Origin: an uncultured Oscillospiraceae bacterium | GTDB taxonomy: Bacteria; Bacillota; Clostridia; Oscillospirales; Oscillospiraceae | Reading direction: 5' to 3' | Length of the DNA: 45,620 nt | Assembly (NCBI GenBank): GCA_934572325.1 | Contig: CAKTKT010000009.1 | Span: 1-45,620 of the forward strand | Shown here: positions 31,790 to 40,649 of the stretch, piece after piece | Position numbering within the stretch: position 1 is the first letter of the stretch | Layout: every line of letters begins with the position of its first letter | Notes under the pieces: model-generated | What the model was told of the DNA's origin: nothing | Databases searched by the model: none | Seen by the model: the letters and a program-made list of their open reading frames with translations, nothing else | Program-made: the position numbers and the translations under genes

Positions 31790-33967
31790 TTATATTCCGG
31801 TGTGCCATCTGCCGGCGGAATACAGCATCGGCGCGGCGGCGTGCCACGCGCCGGAGGCATAGATGTACGGCAGGGCGTTTTTCTCGCCGCCGTCGGCGAG
31901 AATGTGCATTGCGCCGGGCACGGGTCGGATATGCACGGTGAAGGCGGGCGCGGCGTAAAGCCACATATCCCGACTGAAAAAATAATACGTCGCTCCCGCC
32001 TCGACGAACGCGGCGAAGGAGTAGTGCGTCTGCGCGGCGGCGGAGGAGGCGAGCGCGGGCGACGCTGGCTCGCCCGTCGCGGGGTAAATGTCCGCCCCTC
32101 GGCTCAGCGCGCCCGCAAGGCGCGTGTGCGTGCCTGCGGCGTCGGTGCTTGAAAAGAGCACCGCGCCGCTTTTCTCGAACGTCAGCTCAAGGCGCAAAAC
32201 GCCGCTCTCCCCGGGTGAGGCGGAGTGCTCCACGGGCGCGGAAACTCTCTCGTACCTTGCCGTCTCCGTCACGGAGTAGCGCCGCACGGGCGGTGCTTGT
32301 ATCTGTATGCCAAGGCGCGCGGACGGCGCATACAGCAGCTCCTCCGCCGTGATATACACCCAGTATTCCCGCCCCTCCTCGGCAAAAAACTCCGCCTCGG
32401 CAGCCGTCGTCACGCCGTCGGTCTGCGCTAGCGTTTCCGCCGTCGGCGTGCCGGTCGAAAGCTCCACGCCGCGCGCGGCGGTCACATATGCTCTCAGCTC
32501 CGCCGCGCCGCCTCCCTCGCCCGATGCCGCGCGGATGCGCGCCGTGCCGCGGTATTTGAAGCTCACGCACTGCTCGCGCACGGTATAGCGCGCGCACGCC
32601 TCGTCATACGCGGCGTCCGCCGCCGCGTTCAGCGCGGCGGGTCTTGAAACGAGGGCGTAGCGCGAGGGCGCGGCGGGCGGCACGATATGCACCGTTGTGC
32701 CGACAGGCTCGTCCGCGGTGGAGCAGCGCGTGAAGAGATAGTATACCCGCCCCGCCGTGACCGCGTATTCCATGTCATAGTCCGGCGGATCGCCCGTCGT
32801 GACGCTGCCGTGCCCCGTCTCAAGGCAGGGATAGCACGTGCCGTCGGCATTGTCGAGGTTATACCCCTCGCTGAGGTAGCCGTAGATGAAAAACGGTCTT
32901 GCTATGTCCGTGCCGTCGGTGTAGAACCTCGCCGTGCCGGAGTTTGCGAAGGTCAGCCTTATCACGCCGTATTTTCCCGCGCCGAGCGCCGCGCGGCGCG
33001 ACGGATCGGCGGCGAGGCGCACGAACTCCGCGCTGTCGCCCTCGTACCATTTCCGCGCCGCCGGCGTGAACGCGAACGACACGCTGCCCGCGCTTATCCC
33101 GCCGTCGAATACGGCGAAAAGATAATAGGTCTTCCCCCGCTCAAGGCGCGCCGCCGTGAGCGCGCCGTCCGCGTCAAGCTCAAGCACCGTGCTGACGGGG
33201 CGTCCCGTATACTCGTCGATGTCGGGCTCGGTTGAGACATAAAGGCGCGTCAGCGCCGCCGTGCCGCCGCTGCTCGTGACGACGAGCTCCGTCTGCACGG
33301 AGAAGTCAAAGCTCACGCGCATACGCCCGACCTCGCCCCTGCCCATCGACATACTGCCCGACCACGGAGACTGCGGCATATTCAGCCTTGCGCCGCAGTC
33401 TTTCACCGTGAAGCGGTCAACGCCTATCTCCCCGCCGCCGCCGCCCGTGCCTCCGGACAGCCCGCCGTATATCGCGGGGGCGCGTGTGCCGGTCTCCAGC
33501 GCGGCGTTCCAGTTGCCGGTGGCGTAGTGATATATCTGGTTGCTGCCGTAGGCGGGGGTGCTGACGGACGAGGTGAACCAGAAGTACAGCGCCGCCGGCG
33601 TACCCGAGAGCGCCGGAAACGGAAAAATGATATAGTTCCCCACGTTGCTCGCCGAAAACTCTGCGGACGCATACGCGATGTATCCGCCCGGCGGGCTCAT
33701 GACGGCGGCGTTCCCGCCCGCCGTGGGGTCAAAGGTATAGAGATAGCACCCCGCCGTCGCCGCCGTGCCGGAGGTCAGCGGGTTGACGAAGTTTGTGCCT
33801 ATCGAGAGCGCCGCAACGCCGCTCTCTCCGGCGGCGTAGCTCGCCTGTGCGCGGTACACCACGCACCTTTCGCTCTCGGCGACGTAGTCCGCGCCGCCGA
33901 GAGCGCTCCACGCGCTCCAGCCGGAGGCGCTGCGCGCGCACTTTTGCAGAGATGAAAAGCTGCCCAT
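31790..33967 (-). CDS. Tail adhesin with four tandem beta-sandwich modules
   Basis: A 725-residue protein with no recognised enzyme motif. From about residue 190 it contains four diverged modules of about 100-120 residues. Each starts with a Val/Leu-rich strand (for example GVIRLTFANSGTARFYTDG and GVLRLELTFEKSGAVLFSS) and ends in a Tyr-aromatic strand (KTYYLFAVFDGG, RVYYLFTRC, REYWVYITAEE, ATYYFFSRDMW). The architecture resembles PPC-like carbohydrate or protein binding modules. The C-terminus has two short near-repeats (ASGAWHAAAPM, SAGRWHTGI) often found at the tip of Firmicute phage adhesins. ATG 33967 follows GAGGAGG. It is probably a receptor-binding tail protein. Confidence 0.65.
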   Translation of the reverse strand: MGSFSSLQKCARSASGWSAWSALGGADYVAESERCVVYRAQASYAAGESGVAALSIGTNFVNPLTSGTAATAGCYLYTFDPTAGGNAAVMSPPGGYIAYASAEFSASNVGNYIIFPFPALSGTPAALYFWFTSSVSTPAYGSNQIYHYATGNWNAALETGTRAPAIYGGLSGGTGGGGGEIGVDRFTVKDCGARLNMPQSPWSGSMSMGRGEVGRMRVSFDFSVQTELVVTSSGGTAALTRLYVSTEPDIDEYTGRPVSTVLELDADGALTAARLERGKTYYLFAVFDGGISAGSVSFAFTPAARKWYEGDSAEFVRLAADPSRRAALGAGKYGVIRLTFANSGTARFYTDGTDIARPFFIYGYLSEGYNLDNADGTCYPCLETGHGSVTTGDPPDYDMEYAVTAGRVYYLFTRCSTADEPVGTTVHIVPPAAPSRYALVSRPAALNAAADAAYDEACARYTVREQCVSFKYRGTARIRAASGEGGGAAELRAYVTAARGVELSTGTPTAETLAQTDGVTTAAEAEFFAEEGREYWVYITAEELLYAPSARLGIQIQAPPVRRYSVTETARYERVSAPVEHSASPGESGVLRLELTFEKSGAVLFSSTDAAGTHTRLAGALSRGADIYPATGEPASPALASSAAAQTHYSFAAFVEAGATYYFFSRDMWLYAAPAFTVHIRPVPGAMHILADGGEKNALPYIYASGAWHAAAPMLYSAGRWHTGI

Positions 33968-33980
33968 TTTCGCCGCCTCC

Positions 33981-35579
33981 TCAGTCCGTCACATAGAAAT
34001 ATAGCTGCCCCTCCACGGGGCTGAGCTCCGCCTGCTCCGGCGGCGCCGTGCCGTAAGAGCCGGAGGAGAGCACCAGCGCCCCGGCGTACAGCCGCCACGT
34101 GTCCGGAAGCTGCACGGCGTTTTCCGCCGTCGGCGACATGCCGAAGCCCACCGCCGTGCCGTGCGCGTTGAATTTCATCGCCCACTGCCGGCTGTACAGC
34201 CGCGCGGTGTAAACGCCCGCGCCGCCCACCGCGTCCGTCACGCGCAGACGCAGCGTGTACCCGTCCTGCGTGAGATCTCCGCCGAGCACGGCGGGCGCGC
34301 TCCATTTGTGCGACCACTTGCCGCTCTCGAAGCCGTCAAGCGCCGTCTCCGCGCCCCACGCGCCGCCCGTTGGTCGGAGGCTGACGGACACTGCGGCGCT
34401 GTTCGCCCCGCCGAGCGGGGTGTACCCCAGCGCGGCGCGGAGCTTGCAGTATGCGCCGCGCTCGTTGTCCGTGCCGTCCGCGTTGCAGCGCGCGGCGGCA
34501 ATGTCGCTGAGAAACGGCGGCACATACGGCAGCATCGTCACGCCTATGCTGAGCGTGTCCTCCCTGCCGCGCGTGTCCACGACGGAGCAGGAGAGCGTGC
34601 AGTCGCCCGTGAGCACGCCCGTGTCCACCGTGCCCGCCGCCGCGCTTATCGTGCGCCCCCTGACGCTCACGCGGTACGCCGCGATCGCCGCGCCCGCGCA
34701 GGCGGACATATCTATCATGTCCGCCGCGAAGCTCACCCGCGCGCGGCTCACTCCGGCGATGAAGCCCGTAATGCCCGCCGCCGCGCCGTCGGGGTTGAGC
34801 GCCGCCGAAGTCACCGCGCCGTCGGCAAGGCGCGGGCGCATATCCGCGTCCGCCGTCAGCACGAACGCCGCCGTCTGCGCCGCGCCCACGGGGAGCGTAC
34901 ACGCCGCGTCCGAGTACATCTGCACCGAAACGTCCACCGTCATGCTCTGCGCCGTCGGCGCTTTTGCCATCCACTCGCGCGGGCAGGTGTAGGAGAGCGC
35001 CGCGGCGAACGGCTCGGACACGGCAAGGATCTCCCCGTCGTGGCTGAAGGTTGCCTTGTGGCGGCTGTCGCCCGCGCGCGCCATGATCAGCGACACGCTG
35101 CTCCCCGTCGCCGTCTGCGGCGAGACGGAGCTTATTGCGGAGACGGGCTGGGTATAGCTGCCGGTGAGGGCGATCGCAGGGGCGGTGCAGTTCCAGCCGG
35201 TGTAATACTCCGTGCCGCCCGTCGCGGCGTACACAAAGAGATAATACGTCGTGTACGGCGCAAGATTCAGCCCCGCCGCCGTCATCGTGCAGCCGTAGCC
35301 CGCAGCGTCGGAATAGCTCATGTACCCAAGGGTCGAGTCGGGCGCTTCGCCGTGCGCGTTCGCCCACGCCGCAGGCGAGGAGCCGAGCTTGAAGCCGAAG
35401 CCCTGTGTGCCCGCGCCGTGCCCGTAGTATATCCCGCCAAGCGTCAGCGTCACGCCGCTCGCCCCTGCCTCGGGCGTTGTGAAGTCGTAGCGCACGACAT
35501 AGTTGTTGCCGCCGGTATAGCCGCCCCAGCCCGCGCTCGCGCCGAGGCTCACGCCGTTTTGAAAAAAGTTCACGCCCAC
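33981..35579 (-). CDS. DUF859-like phage minor structural protein
   Basis: A 532-residue beta-rich tail protein. The C-terminal segment QWAMKFNAHGTAVGFGM, followed by PDTWRLYAGALV, is characteristic of DUF859 minor structural proteins of Firmicute phages. The N-terminal 140 residues contain an aromatic-ended module (TTYYLFVYAATGG) like those of the adjacent adhesin, so the two share building blocks. Translation starts at GTG 35579, 8 bases after GGAGG. It is likely part of the tail spike or fibre; no enzymatic motif is visible. Confidence 0.75.
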   Translation of the reverse strand: MGVNFFQNGVSLGASAGWGGYTGGNNYVVRYDFTTPEAGASGVTLTLGGIYYGHGAGTQGFGFKLGSSPAAWANAHGEAPDSTLGYMSYSDAAGYGCTMTAAGLNLAPYTTYYLFVYAATGGTEYYTGWNCTAPAIALTGSYTQPVSAISSVSPQTATGSSVSLIMARAGDSRHKATFSHDGEILAVSEPFAAALSYTCPREWMAKAPTAQSMTVDVSVQMYSDAACTLPVGAAQTAAFVLTADADMRPRLADGAVTSAALNPDGAAAGITGFIAGVSRARVSFAADMIDMSACAGAAIAAYRVSVRGRTISAAAGTVDTGVLTGDCTLSCSVVDTRGREDTLSIGVTMLPYVPPFLSDIAAARCNADGTDNERGAYCKLRAALGYTPLGGANSAAVSVSLRPTGGAWGAETALDGFESGKWSHKWSAPAVLGGDLTQDGYTLRLRVTDAVGGAGVYTARLYSRQWAMKFNAHGTAVGFGMSPTAENAVQLPDTWRLYAGALVLSSGSYGTAPPEQAELSPVEGQLYFYVTD

Positions 35580-35583
35580 GGTC

Positions 35584-36396
35584 TCACCCTCCCGTATATT
35601 TTATGCCAAGCCCGCCGTCGGCGGTCAGCCGCCACGCCCCGCCGAGCTGGAGACTGTCCTCCACGGCGACGTTGGCGATGTGCAGCATGCCGTCCACGGA
35701 GTCGTACCAGCCGCGGCGGTATCCGTTTATCCAGAACTGCCACCCCGTGGAGGTGTAAAGCCCGAAGGTCTGACCGGAGGAGAGCGTGTAGTAGCTCATG
35801 CCGTCGCTGCCGCGGCTGACCTCGCCCGTGAATTGCAGATTCTGCGCGATGGCGATTCCCGTGACGGTCTCCCCCGTCGCGGGATCGGTGACGAGCCCGC
35901 GGCGTATCTCGCCGTCGATGTCCGTCACGTAGGATTGCAGCAGCTCAAGGCTCGTCCGGTTCGATTCTATCCTCTCGGTGTAGCCGTAGCTCTCGACCAC
36001 GCCGCGCGCGGTGTTCGCGATCTGGCTTTCTATGTTCTCGGTGAACGCGCCGAACTCCGAGCGGGCGAGATACTGCTCGCTGAGCGAGCCTATGCGCCCG
36101 TCGGCATAGCTGCCCACAGCCTCGATTTCGCCCGAAAGCCCGTCCGCCGTTTTCAGTATGAGCTGGCGAAGCTGCGCCGCATTCTTTCTCATGTTCGCGC
36201 CTATATCGGCGGCGTCGCCCGCCGCGCCCGCCGTGCGTCCGACGGACTGCCGCGCGCTCGGGGCGTTCCCCGCCGCCGTGACGGCGGGCGCGCGCTCGGC
36301 GGAGTTGAGCTGCTCCGCCATGCGCACGAGGTACGCCCGCAGCGCGGCGAGCTGCTGCGCCGATGTGCCGGAGAGCATGGGCGGAAGCTCGTACAT
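35584..36396 (-). CDS. Phage tail protein, coiled-coil, of unknown function
   Basis: A 270-residue protein. A helical N-terminal half (QQLAALRAYLVRMAEQLNS, then SEQYLARSEFGAFTENIESQ) suggests a trimeric coiled coil. The C-terminal half is beta-rich (GWQFWINGYRRGWYDS, MLHIANVAVEDSLQLGG) as in tail proteins with a host-facing tip. The open frame starts at 36405 with an ATG overlapping the previous stop, but GGAGG abuts that codon; ATG 36396 has GGAGG 10 bases upstream and is preferred. It may be a tail-tip or fibre-attachment protein. Confidence 0.65.
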   Translation of the reverse strand: MYELPPMLSGTSAQQLAALRAYLVRMAEQLNSAERAPAVTAAGNAPSARQSVGRTAGAAGDAADIGANMRKNAAQLRQLILKTADGLSGEIEAVGSYADGRIGSLSEQYLARSEFGAFTENIESQIANTARGVVESYGYTERIESNRTSLELLQSYVTDIDGEIRRGLVTDPATGETVTGIAIAQNLQFTGEVSRGSDGMSYYTLSSGQTFGLYTSTGWQFWINGYRRGWYDSVDGMLHIANVAVEDSLQLGGAWRLTADGGLGIKYTGG

Positions 36397-36401
36397 ACCC
36401 G

Positions 36402-38153
36402 TCATCCCTCCGTCACCTCGCGCGTCATGCTCAGTATCCGCATATCGCCCCGCCCCTCAAGGCGCACACGCACATGGTCGCAGCGCCTCAGTCTCAGCGG
36501 GAACTCGGCGGAGCCGGCGTTCGCCGCGTGCATCCGTCCGGCGTATTCCCACACGCCGGAGGAGTCGTACTCCACGAAAAGCTCAAGCTCCGCCTCCGGC
36601 TCCATCCACGCGCGCACGGCAAGGCGCACAAGATACTTGCTGTCCGGATATTCGCAGGCGAGCATACCCGTCTCCGCCGACCACTCCACGCTCGCCTCCG
36701 GCTTGCCGCACGTTCCGGCGAGGGCGTAGAGCCTGCCGTTTGACAGACAGAACAGCTCGTCGTCCACGCGCGCGAAGGCGTCCGCCGCCAGCTCGTCCTC
36801 GCGCATCCAAAGCCCCCTGCCGATGTCGTAGACGAAAAGCTTTGCCTTCCCCTGCGCATCGCGCATGGAGATATAGTAGCGCTCGCCTATCGCGCCTGCG
36901 GCGGCGCTGCCGTAGCTCTCGCCGCCGAGCGCGGCGGACACCCCCTCCGGAAAGCCGCCCTGATACGCGCACACGTCGCCGCGCGACTTGTAGTAGAGCG
37001 TCTCGTTGACGACGACAAGGCTTTTCGCGCTGCCGCGCTGCACGCCGCGGCACACGGTCTCGCCCACCTGATGCGCCCCCGTCGCGGACACGCTTATCCT
37101 GTGGATGCAGTTCTCCTTGAAAAAAAGCGGCGTGCCCAGATAGCCTATCGCCCCCGTCCACACGCCGTCCGAGCCGACGCTCGCGCGCCATGAGTCCGTC
37201 GATAGCCCCATATACTGCTCCCAGTTTTTGAAGTCGCCGAGGGCGCAGCAGTAAAGCTCGTTGAGGTTTCCCTCCCCGTCGTTGCCGTAGCGGCAGCCCC
37301 ACAGACGGTTCGCGCACTGGCAGACATAGTCCATGTCCGGCGCACGGCGCACGAGGGTGATGTGCGCGTTTTCCTTAGTGTGCGTCTCCTGCGGCGCACC
37401 CGCGAGAACGATAAAGTCGCTTTCCGCATCGGCACGATCCTCCGCCGTGCCCGCGCTGCCGCCCACGGCGTAAAGCACCTTCGTCCCGTCGAGCTCCTCC
37501 CCCGCGCCGGAGACGCGCACACCGTCATAGCGGGCAAAGGCGGAGGGGATCTGCCCCTGCGTGGTGAACGTGAGCTTTGTGTAAACACTCTCCACCTCCA
37601 CCCATGCTTTCATCGATGCGCTGTAACGGCTGAATGTGTGCTCGCTCGTGTTCAGCCAGCAGTCTCCGTCCTGCGGCGAGGCGGGCTCGGCGGCGCTCTC
37701 CTCGGCGGCGGGGAAGTCCTCGCCGTCGAGGTCGCACACGGTATACCTCACGCGCCCGACGTACTCCCATTTCGCGTCCATCGAGCCATAGTCCGTGCCG
37801 TCGGCGGTGTTGTAGTAGAGCCTGTCGGGGAACACGCAGATGTACGCCCCCATGCTCACAAGCTGCTTTTCGCCCGCGCTCATCCCCGTGAGCGGCGTTG
37901 CAAGCCCGTTATAATAGAGCGTGCCGCCGTCGATGTAGGCGAGCGCGTCCTTTTCGATAATTCCCTGCGGCGCTGTGAGCGTGAGGTATTCGCCCCGCCG
38001 CTTTCTCACCGACAGCAGCGGATAGCGCTCTGTTGAGAGGTTTCTGGTGTCATAAAACGCGCCCTCCGATGTGCGCAGACGGTGCTCATACCCGCCGAAG
38101 GCGCTGACGGTCTGCCGCCTGACGGCTTTTTTTCTGAGCTTGGGGTACAGCAT
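36402..38153 (-). CDS. P22 gp10-like tail accessory / packaged-DNA stabilisation protein
   Basis: A 583-residue protein. The opening AFGGYEHRLRTSEGAFYDTRNLS, quoted as DTRNLSTERYPLLSVRKRRG, and recurrent beta blades (YYISMRDAQGKAKLFVYD, GRLYALAG) resemble P22 gp10, the connector protein that seals the portal and holds the tail hub. ATG 38153 follows AAGGAGGAGG. It is located between the small adaptor and the tail genes, as in podovirus-type connectors. The family assignment rests on motif similarity seen by eye, so it should be regarded as probable. Confidence 0.6.
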   Translation of the reverse strand: MLYPKLRKKAVRRQTVSAFGGYEHRLRTSEGAFYDTRNLSTERYPLLSVRKRRGEYLTLTAPQGIIEKDALAYIDGGTLYYNGLATPLTGMSAGEKQLVSMGAYICVFPDRLYYNTADGTDYGSMDAKWEYVGRVRYTVCDLDGEDFPAAEESAAEPASPQDGDCWLNTSEHTFSRYSASMKAWVEVESVYTKLTFTTQGQIPSAFARYDGVRVSGAGEELDGTKVLYAVGGSAGTAEDRADAESDFIVLAGAPQETHTKENAHITLVRRAPDMDYVCQCANRLWGCRYGNDGEGNLNELYCCALGDFKNWEQYMGLSTDSWRASVGSDGVWTGAIGYLGTPLFFKENCIHRISVSATGAHQVGETVCRGVQRGSAKSLVVVNETLYYKSRGDVCAYQGGFPEGVSAALGGESYGSAAAGAIGERYYISMRDAQGKAKLFVYDIGRGLWMREDELAADAFARVDDELFCLSNGRLYALAGTCGKPEASVEWSAETGMLACEYPDSKYLVRLAVRAWMEPEAELELFVEYDSSGVWEYAGRMHAANAGSAEFPLRLRRCDHVRVRLEGRGDMRILSMTREVTEG

Positions 38154-38169
38154 GGCGTTCCCTCCTCCT

Positions 38170-38541
38170 TCAGTAGTATTTCTTCTTCACGCCAAGCGGC
38201 ATATGCGTGCGGTTATAGTGGTTGACGAACGCGCCGAAGGTCGCGGCGTACATGGCGTTGGAGTTGTTGAAGCGGTCGTACTCGCCGTTGGCGTAGTCCA
38301 TCTGCGCCTCAAGATACCGCAGATACGCCTCGTCATACGGGGCGGGGATCAAAAGTTCGGTCCGGGGCGCGCTCTCCTCGGTATACCCCGCGAAGCCCAC
38401 CCACTCCCCGCCGTCATGAGTGTTTATCAGCTCCGCCGTGACCGCCGCGTCCAGCGCGCTCACCCACGCGAGCTTCTGGGCATAGCTGAAGCTGTTGGGG
38501 CGCAGTGCATCCGCGCGTCCTATCGCTTCCTCGAGCGTCAT
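38170..38541 (-). CDS. Small head-tail adaptor-like protein
   Basis: A 123-residue helical protein (MTLEEAIGRADALRPNSFS, then LRYLEAQMDYANGEYDRFNN) located between the capsid genes and the gp10-like protein. Position and size match head-tail connectors of the gp6 or P22 gp4 type. No diagnostic residues are seen, so the assignment is contextual. It starts 4 bases beyond the preceding stop. Confidence 0.6.
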   Translation of the reverse strand: MTLEEAIGRADALRPNSFSYAQKLAWVSALDAAVTAELINTHDGGEWVGFAGYTEESAPRTELLIPAPYDEAYLRYLEAQMDYANGEYDRFNNSNAMYAATFGAFVNHYNRTHMPLGVKKKYY

Positions 38542-38545
38542 GGCG

Positions 38546-38773
38546 TCAGTCCGCCCTGCGCGCCGCGCTCTCGAACTCCATAATGGTTTCGAGCATCATC
38601 TCGCGGTTTTCCAGCACCTCCGCCACACATTCGGGCACCTCCACCTCAACGCCGCGGCGGATGAGCCATGTGCGCTCGTTCACGCCGACGAACACGTCCT
38701 CCTGGTCGCGCCGCTCCTTGGGAAGCCGTATGCGCACGAGCCTTTCGCCGTCCTTGTTCTTCTTTGCTGCCAT
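38546..38773 (-). CDS. Conserved small phage protein after the capsid gene
   Basis: A 75-residue protein of the form often found right after N4-gp56-type capsid genes in clostridial prophages; VFVGVNERTWLIRRGVEVEV is the recognisable core. The ATG at 38773 follows GGAG by about 8 bases, while the open frame upstream overlaps the capsid gene and is rejected. Function is unknown; decoration or head completion is possible. Confidence 0.75.
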   Translation of the reverse strand: MAAKKNKDGERLVRIRLPKERRDQEDVFVGVNERTWLIRRGVEVEVPECVAEVLENREMMLETIMEFESAARRAD

Positions 38774-38795
38774 TATGCCTGCTCCTTTCCCGCCG

Positions 38796-40022
38796 TCAGT
38801 TTGCCTTGGCGCTCGCGGAGAAGCGCTTTGAGACGCTCTCGATGCGCACAAGGTAGTTTTCTATCAGCATTTCCGCGGTCTTTATCGCCTTCCAGCCGAC
38901 GCTGGAGCGCTGGTCGAGCGGGTCCGCCGCGCCGGACGAGCCGCGCTGCTTCACGATTATCTCCAGTCCGCCGCCCGTCACCTCGGTCACACCGTAAGCG
39001 CCGTCGCCGAGGATGAGCGTGCCGAACACGGCAAGCCCGTCCTTGCCGCCCTCGCCGGGGTAAATGACGGCGTTGTCCGCCACAGTGCCGAAGTCGCAGC
39101 TTTCAACGCTGACGGTGTCGGCGGTGTTCGCCGTGACCTTTGCGCGCACGCCGTTGATGAGGATATACCGTCCGACGAGCGCGTCGGGCTCGACCGTGCC
39201 GCCGTCGAACTTTATGGCGGTCACGCTGCCGGTATAGCCGGAGGCGTTGTTGACCGCGAGCGTGCGGCTGTCGGAGGCGAGATCGCCGCCGGAGTAGATC
39301 TTTGCCTCGGTCGTCTGCACGAAGCGCACCCCTGCAAGCTCGCCTATCTCGCCCTCGTAGAGGTTCTCCGGCTGGGCGTACTTGTGCGCGTCGATCCACT
39401 CGCTATCGCGCATGAGGTCATAGGCGACATAGGGGTGGATGATGCCGACGTACTTGCCGTCGATAGTGGGGGCGTTCTGCGCGCGCAGCTTCGCCACGGC
39501 GCGCTGTATGAGCTCCACGGTTATGGCGCAGTCGCTGTCGAGCGCGGCGCGGCTTTTCACCTCGACCGCGCCGGAGGCGGTGAGCTTTTCGGCGTACATG
39601 ACGTTCGTGCCGCTGTGCATGACGTTGCGCACAACGGTGTCGAGCGTCGCGCCCGCCTGACGCCCGAGCAGCTTTGCCGACTCAAGGATGGTGTTGTCCA
39701 GCGCCGTCAGCTCCAGCATATCCGACTGCGTGATATAGTCGCCGTACTGGCTCACCGCGGCGCTGACGGTGCTGACGGAAAGCTGCTTGCCGTCCGGCGT
39801 CACGCCCTCGGTGAGGGGCGTGGTCGCCTTGGCGAGCGGCGCGAACCTGCGAAACTCGATGATCTTGCCGCCGTTGGCGGGAATGGGACGCTTCTGCCCG
39901 AACTGGTCATGGACGAGATTCGCCTGCGCCTCGTCGATAAGCGTCATGTCGTAAAAGGTTTTCATCTCCGCCGACAGTCCGGTCATGCCGGTGGTCTGGA
40001 CGGTGTTTGTGTCGTTGCTCAT
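38796..40022 (-). CDS. Major capsid protein, N4-gp56 family
   Basis: A 408-residue capsid protein. The N-terminal part (AEMKTFYDMTLIDEAQANLVH region, FGQKRPIPANGGKIIEFRRF) and the segment LAKATTPLTEGVTPDGKQL are typical of the N4-gp56 family. The middle holds the peripheral domain (GIIHPYVAYDLMRDSEWIDA). It forms the icosahedral shell with the scaffold gene immediately upstream. ATG 40022 follows AGGAGAGACAC. Confidence 0.9.
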   Translation of the reverse strand: MSNDTNTVQTTGMTGLSAEMKTFYDMTLIDEAQANLVHDQFGQKRPIPANGGKIIEFRRFAPLAKATTPLTEGVTPDGKQLSVSTVSAAVSQYGDYITQSDMLELTALDNTILESAKLLGRQAGATLDTVVRNVMHSGTNVMYAEKLTASGAVEVKSRAALDSDCAITVELIQRAVAKLRAQNAPTIDGKYVGIIHPYVAYDLMRDSEWIDAHKYAQPENLYEGEIGELAGVRFVQTTEAKIYSGGDLASDSRTLAVNNASGYTGSVTAIKFDGGTVEPDALVGRYILINGVRAKVTANTADTVSVESCDFGTVADNAVIYPGEGGKDGLAVFGTLILGDGAYGVTEVTGGGLEIIVKQRGSSGAADPLDQRSSVGWKAIKTAEMLIENYLVRIESVSKRFSASAKAN

Positions 40023-40035
40023 GTGTCTCTCCTAT

Positions 40036-40587
40036 TCAAAATGATATTTTTTCGCCGCGCTGAACACGGCGGATCACCTCGCGCCGCGCGGCTTTGGACA
40101 TACTCGCCACGTCGTTTTTCACAACGGCGGCGCTCTGGCTGGTAAGCCCGCCCTCGCGCGGGCGGTCTGCGCCGGAGAGTATGCGGCGGGTGAGCCTCTC
40201 CTCCATGTCGCGCGCCGCCGCGCGCATGATGGCGTCGCGGTTGGCGAGCTCATACGCGGCGCGCACGCTTGCCCCCGAGCGCAGAAGCTCGCGGAAGTCC
40301 GCCTTTTTCAGCTCGCGCGTCAGCTCGAAGCCGGGGTAGCTCTCGCGCAGCTCCGCCGCCTGCGCGAGCCACACGGAATATAGACGGGAGGCTTGCTCTC
40401 TTCTTCTCGCCTCCCCGGTCTCATCCCTCGCCCCGGGTTCGTTATCCGCCGTCCGCGCGATCGCGTCCTCACGCATCTCCTGCGCGGCGTTTTCATCTGC
40501 GATCCGCTCCGTGGTCTCGTCCGCTGTGTCGGCGCTGCCGTCCTCGGCGGCGAAAAGCTGGATACTGTCGGTCGTCTCTTTGTTCAT
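40036..40587 (-). CDS. Capsid scaffold protein
   Basis: A 183-residue, highly charged, largely helical protein with an acidic N-terminal half and basic C-terminal half (RREVIRRVQRGEKI), between portal and capsid genes, which is the usual position and composition of a scaffold. ATG 40587 follows AAGGAGATATACAGAC; a GTG at 40650 opens the frame earlier but overlaps the portal stop and lacks a site. Confidence 0.75.
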   Translation of the reverse strand: MNKETTDSIQLFAAEDGSADTADETTERIADENAAQEMREDAIARTADNEPGARDETGEARRREQASRLYSVWLAQAAELRESYPGFELTRELKKADFRELLRSGASVRAAYELANRDAIMRAAARDMEERLTRRILSGADRPREGGLTSQSAAVVKNDVASMSKAARREVIRRVQRGEKISF

Positions 40588-40649
40588 GTCTGTATATCTC
40601 CTTTCTCTGCCGCCGAGGCGCCTGCGCCCGGCATTGGCATTTTTGCTCA

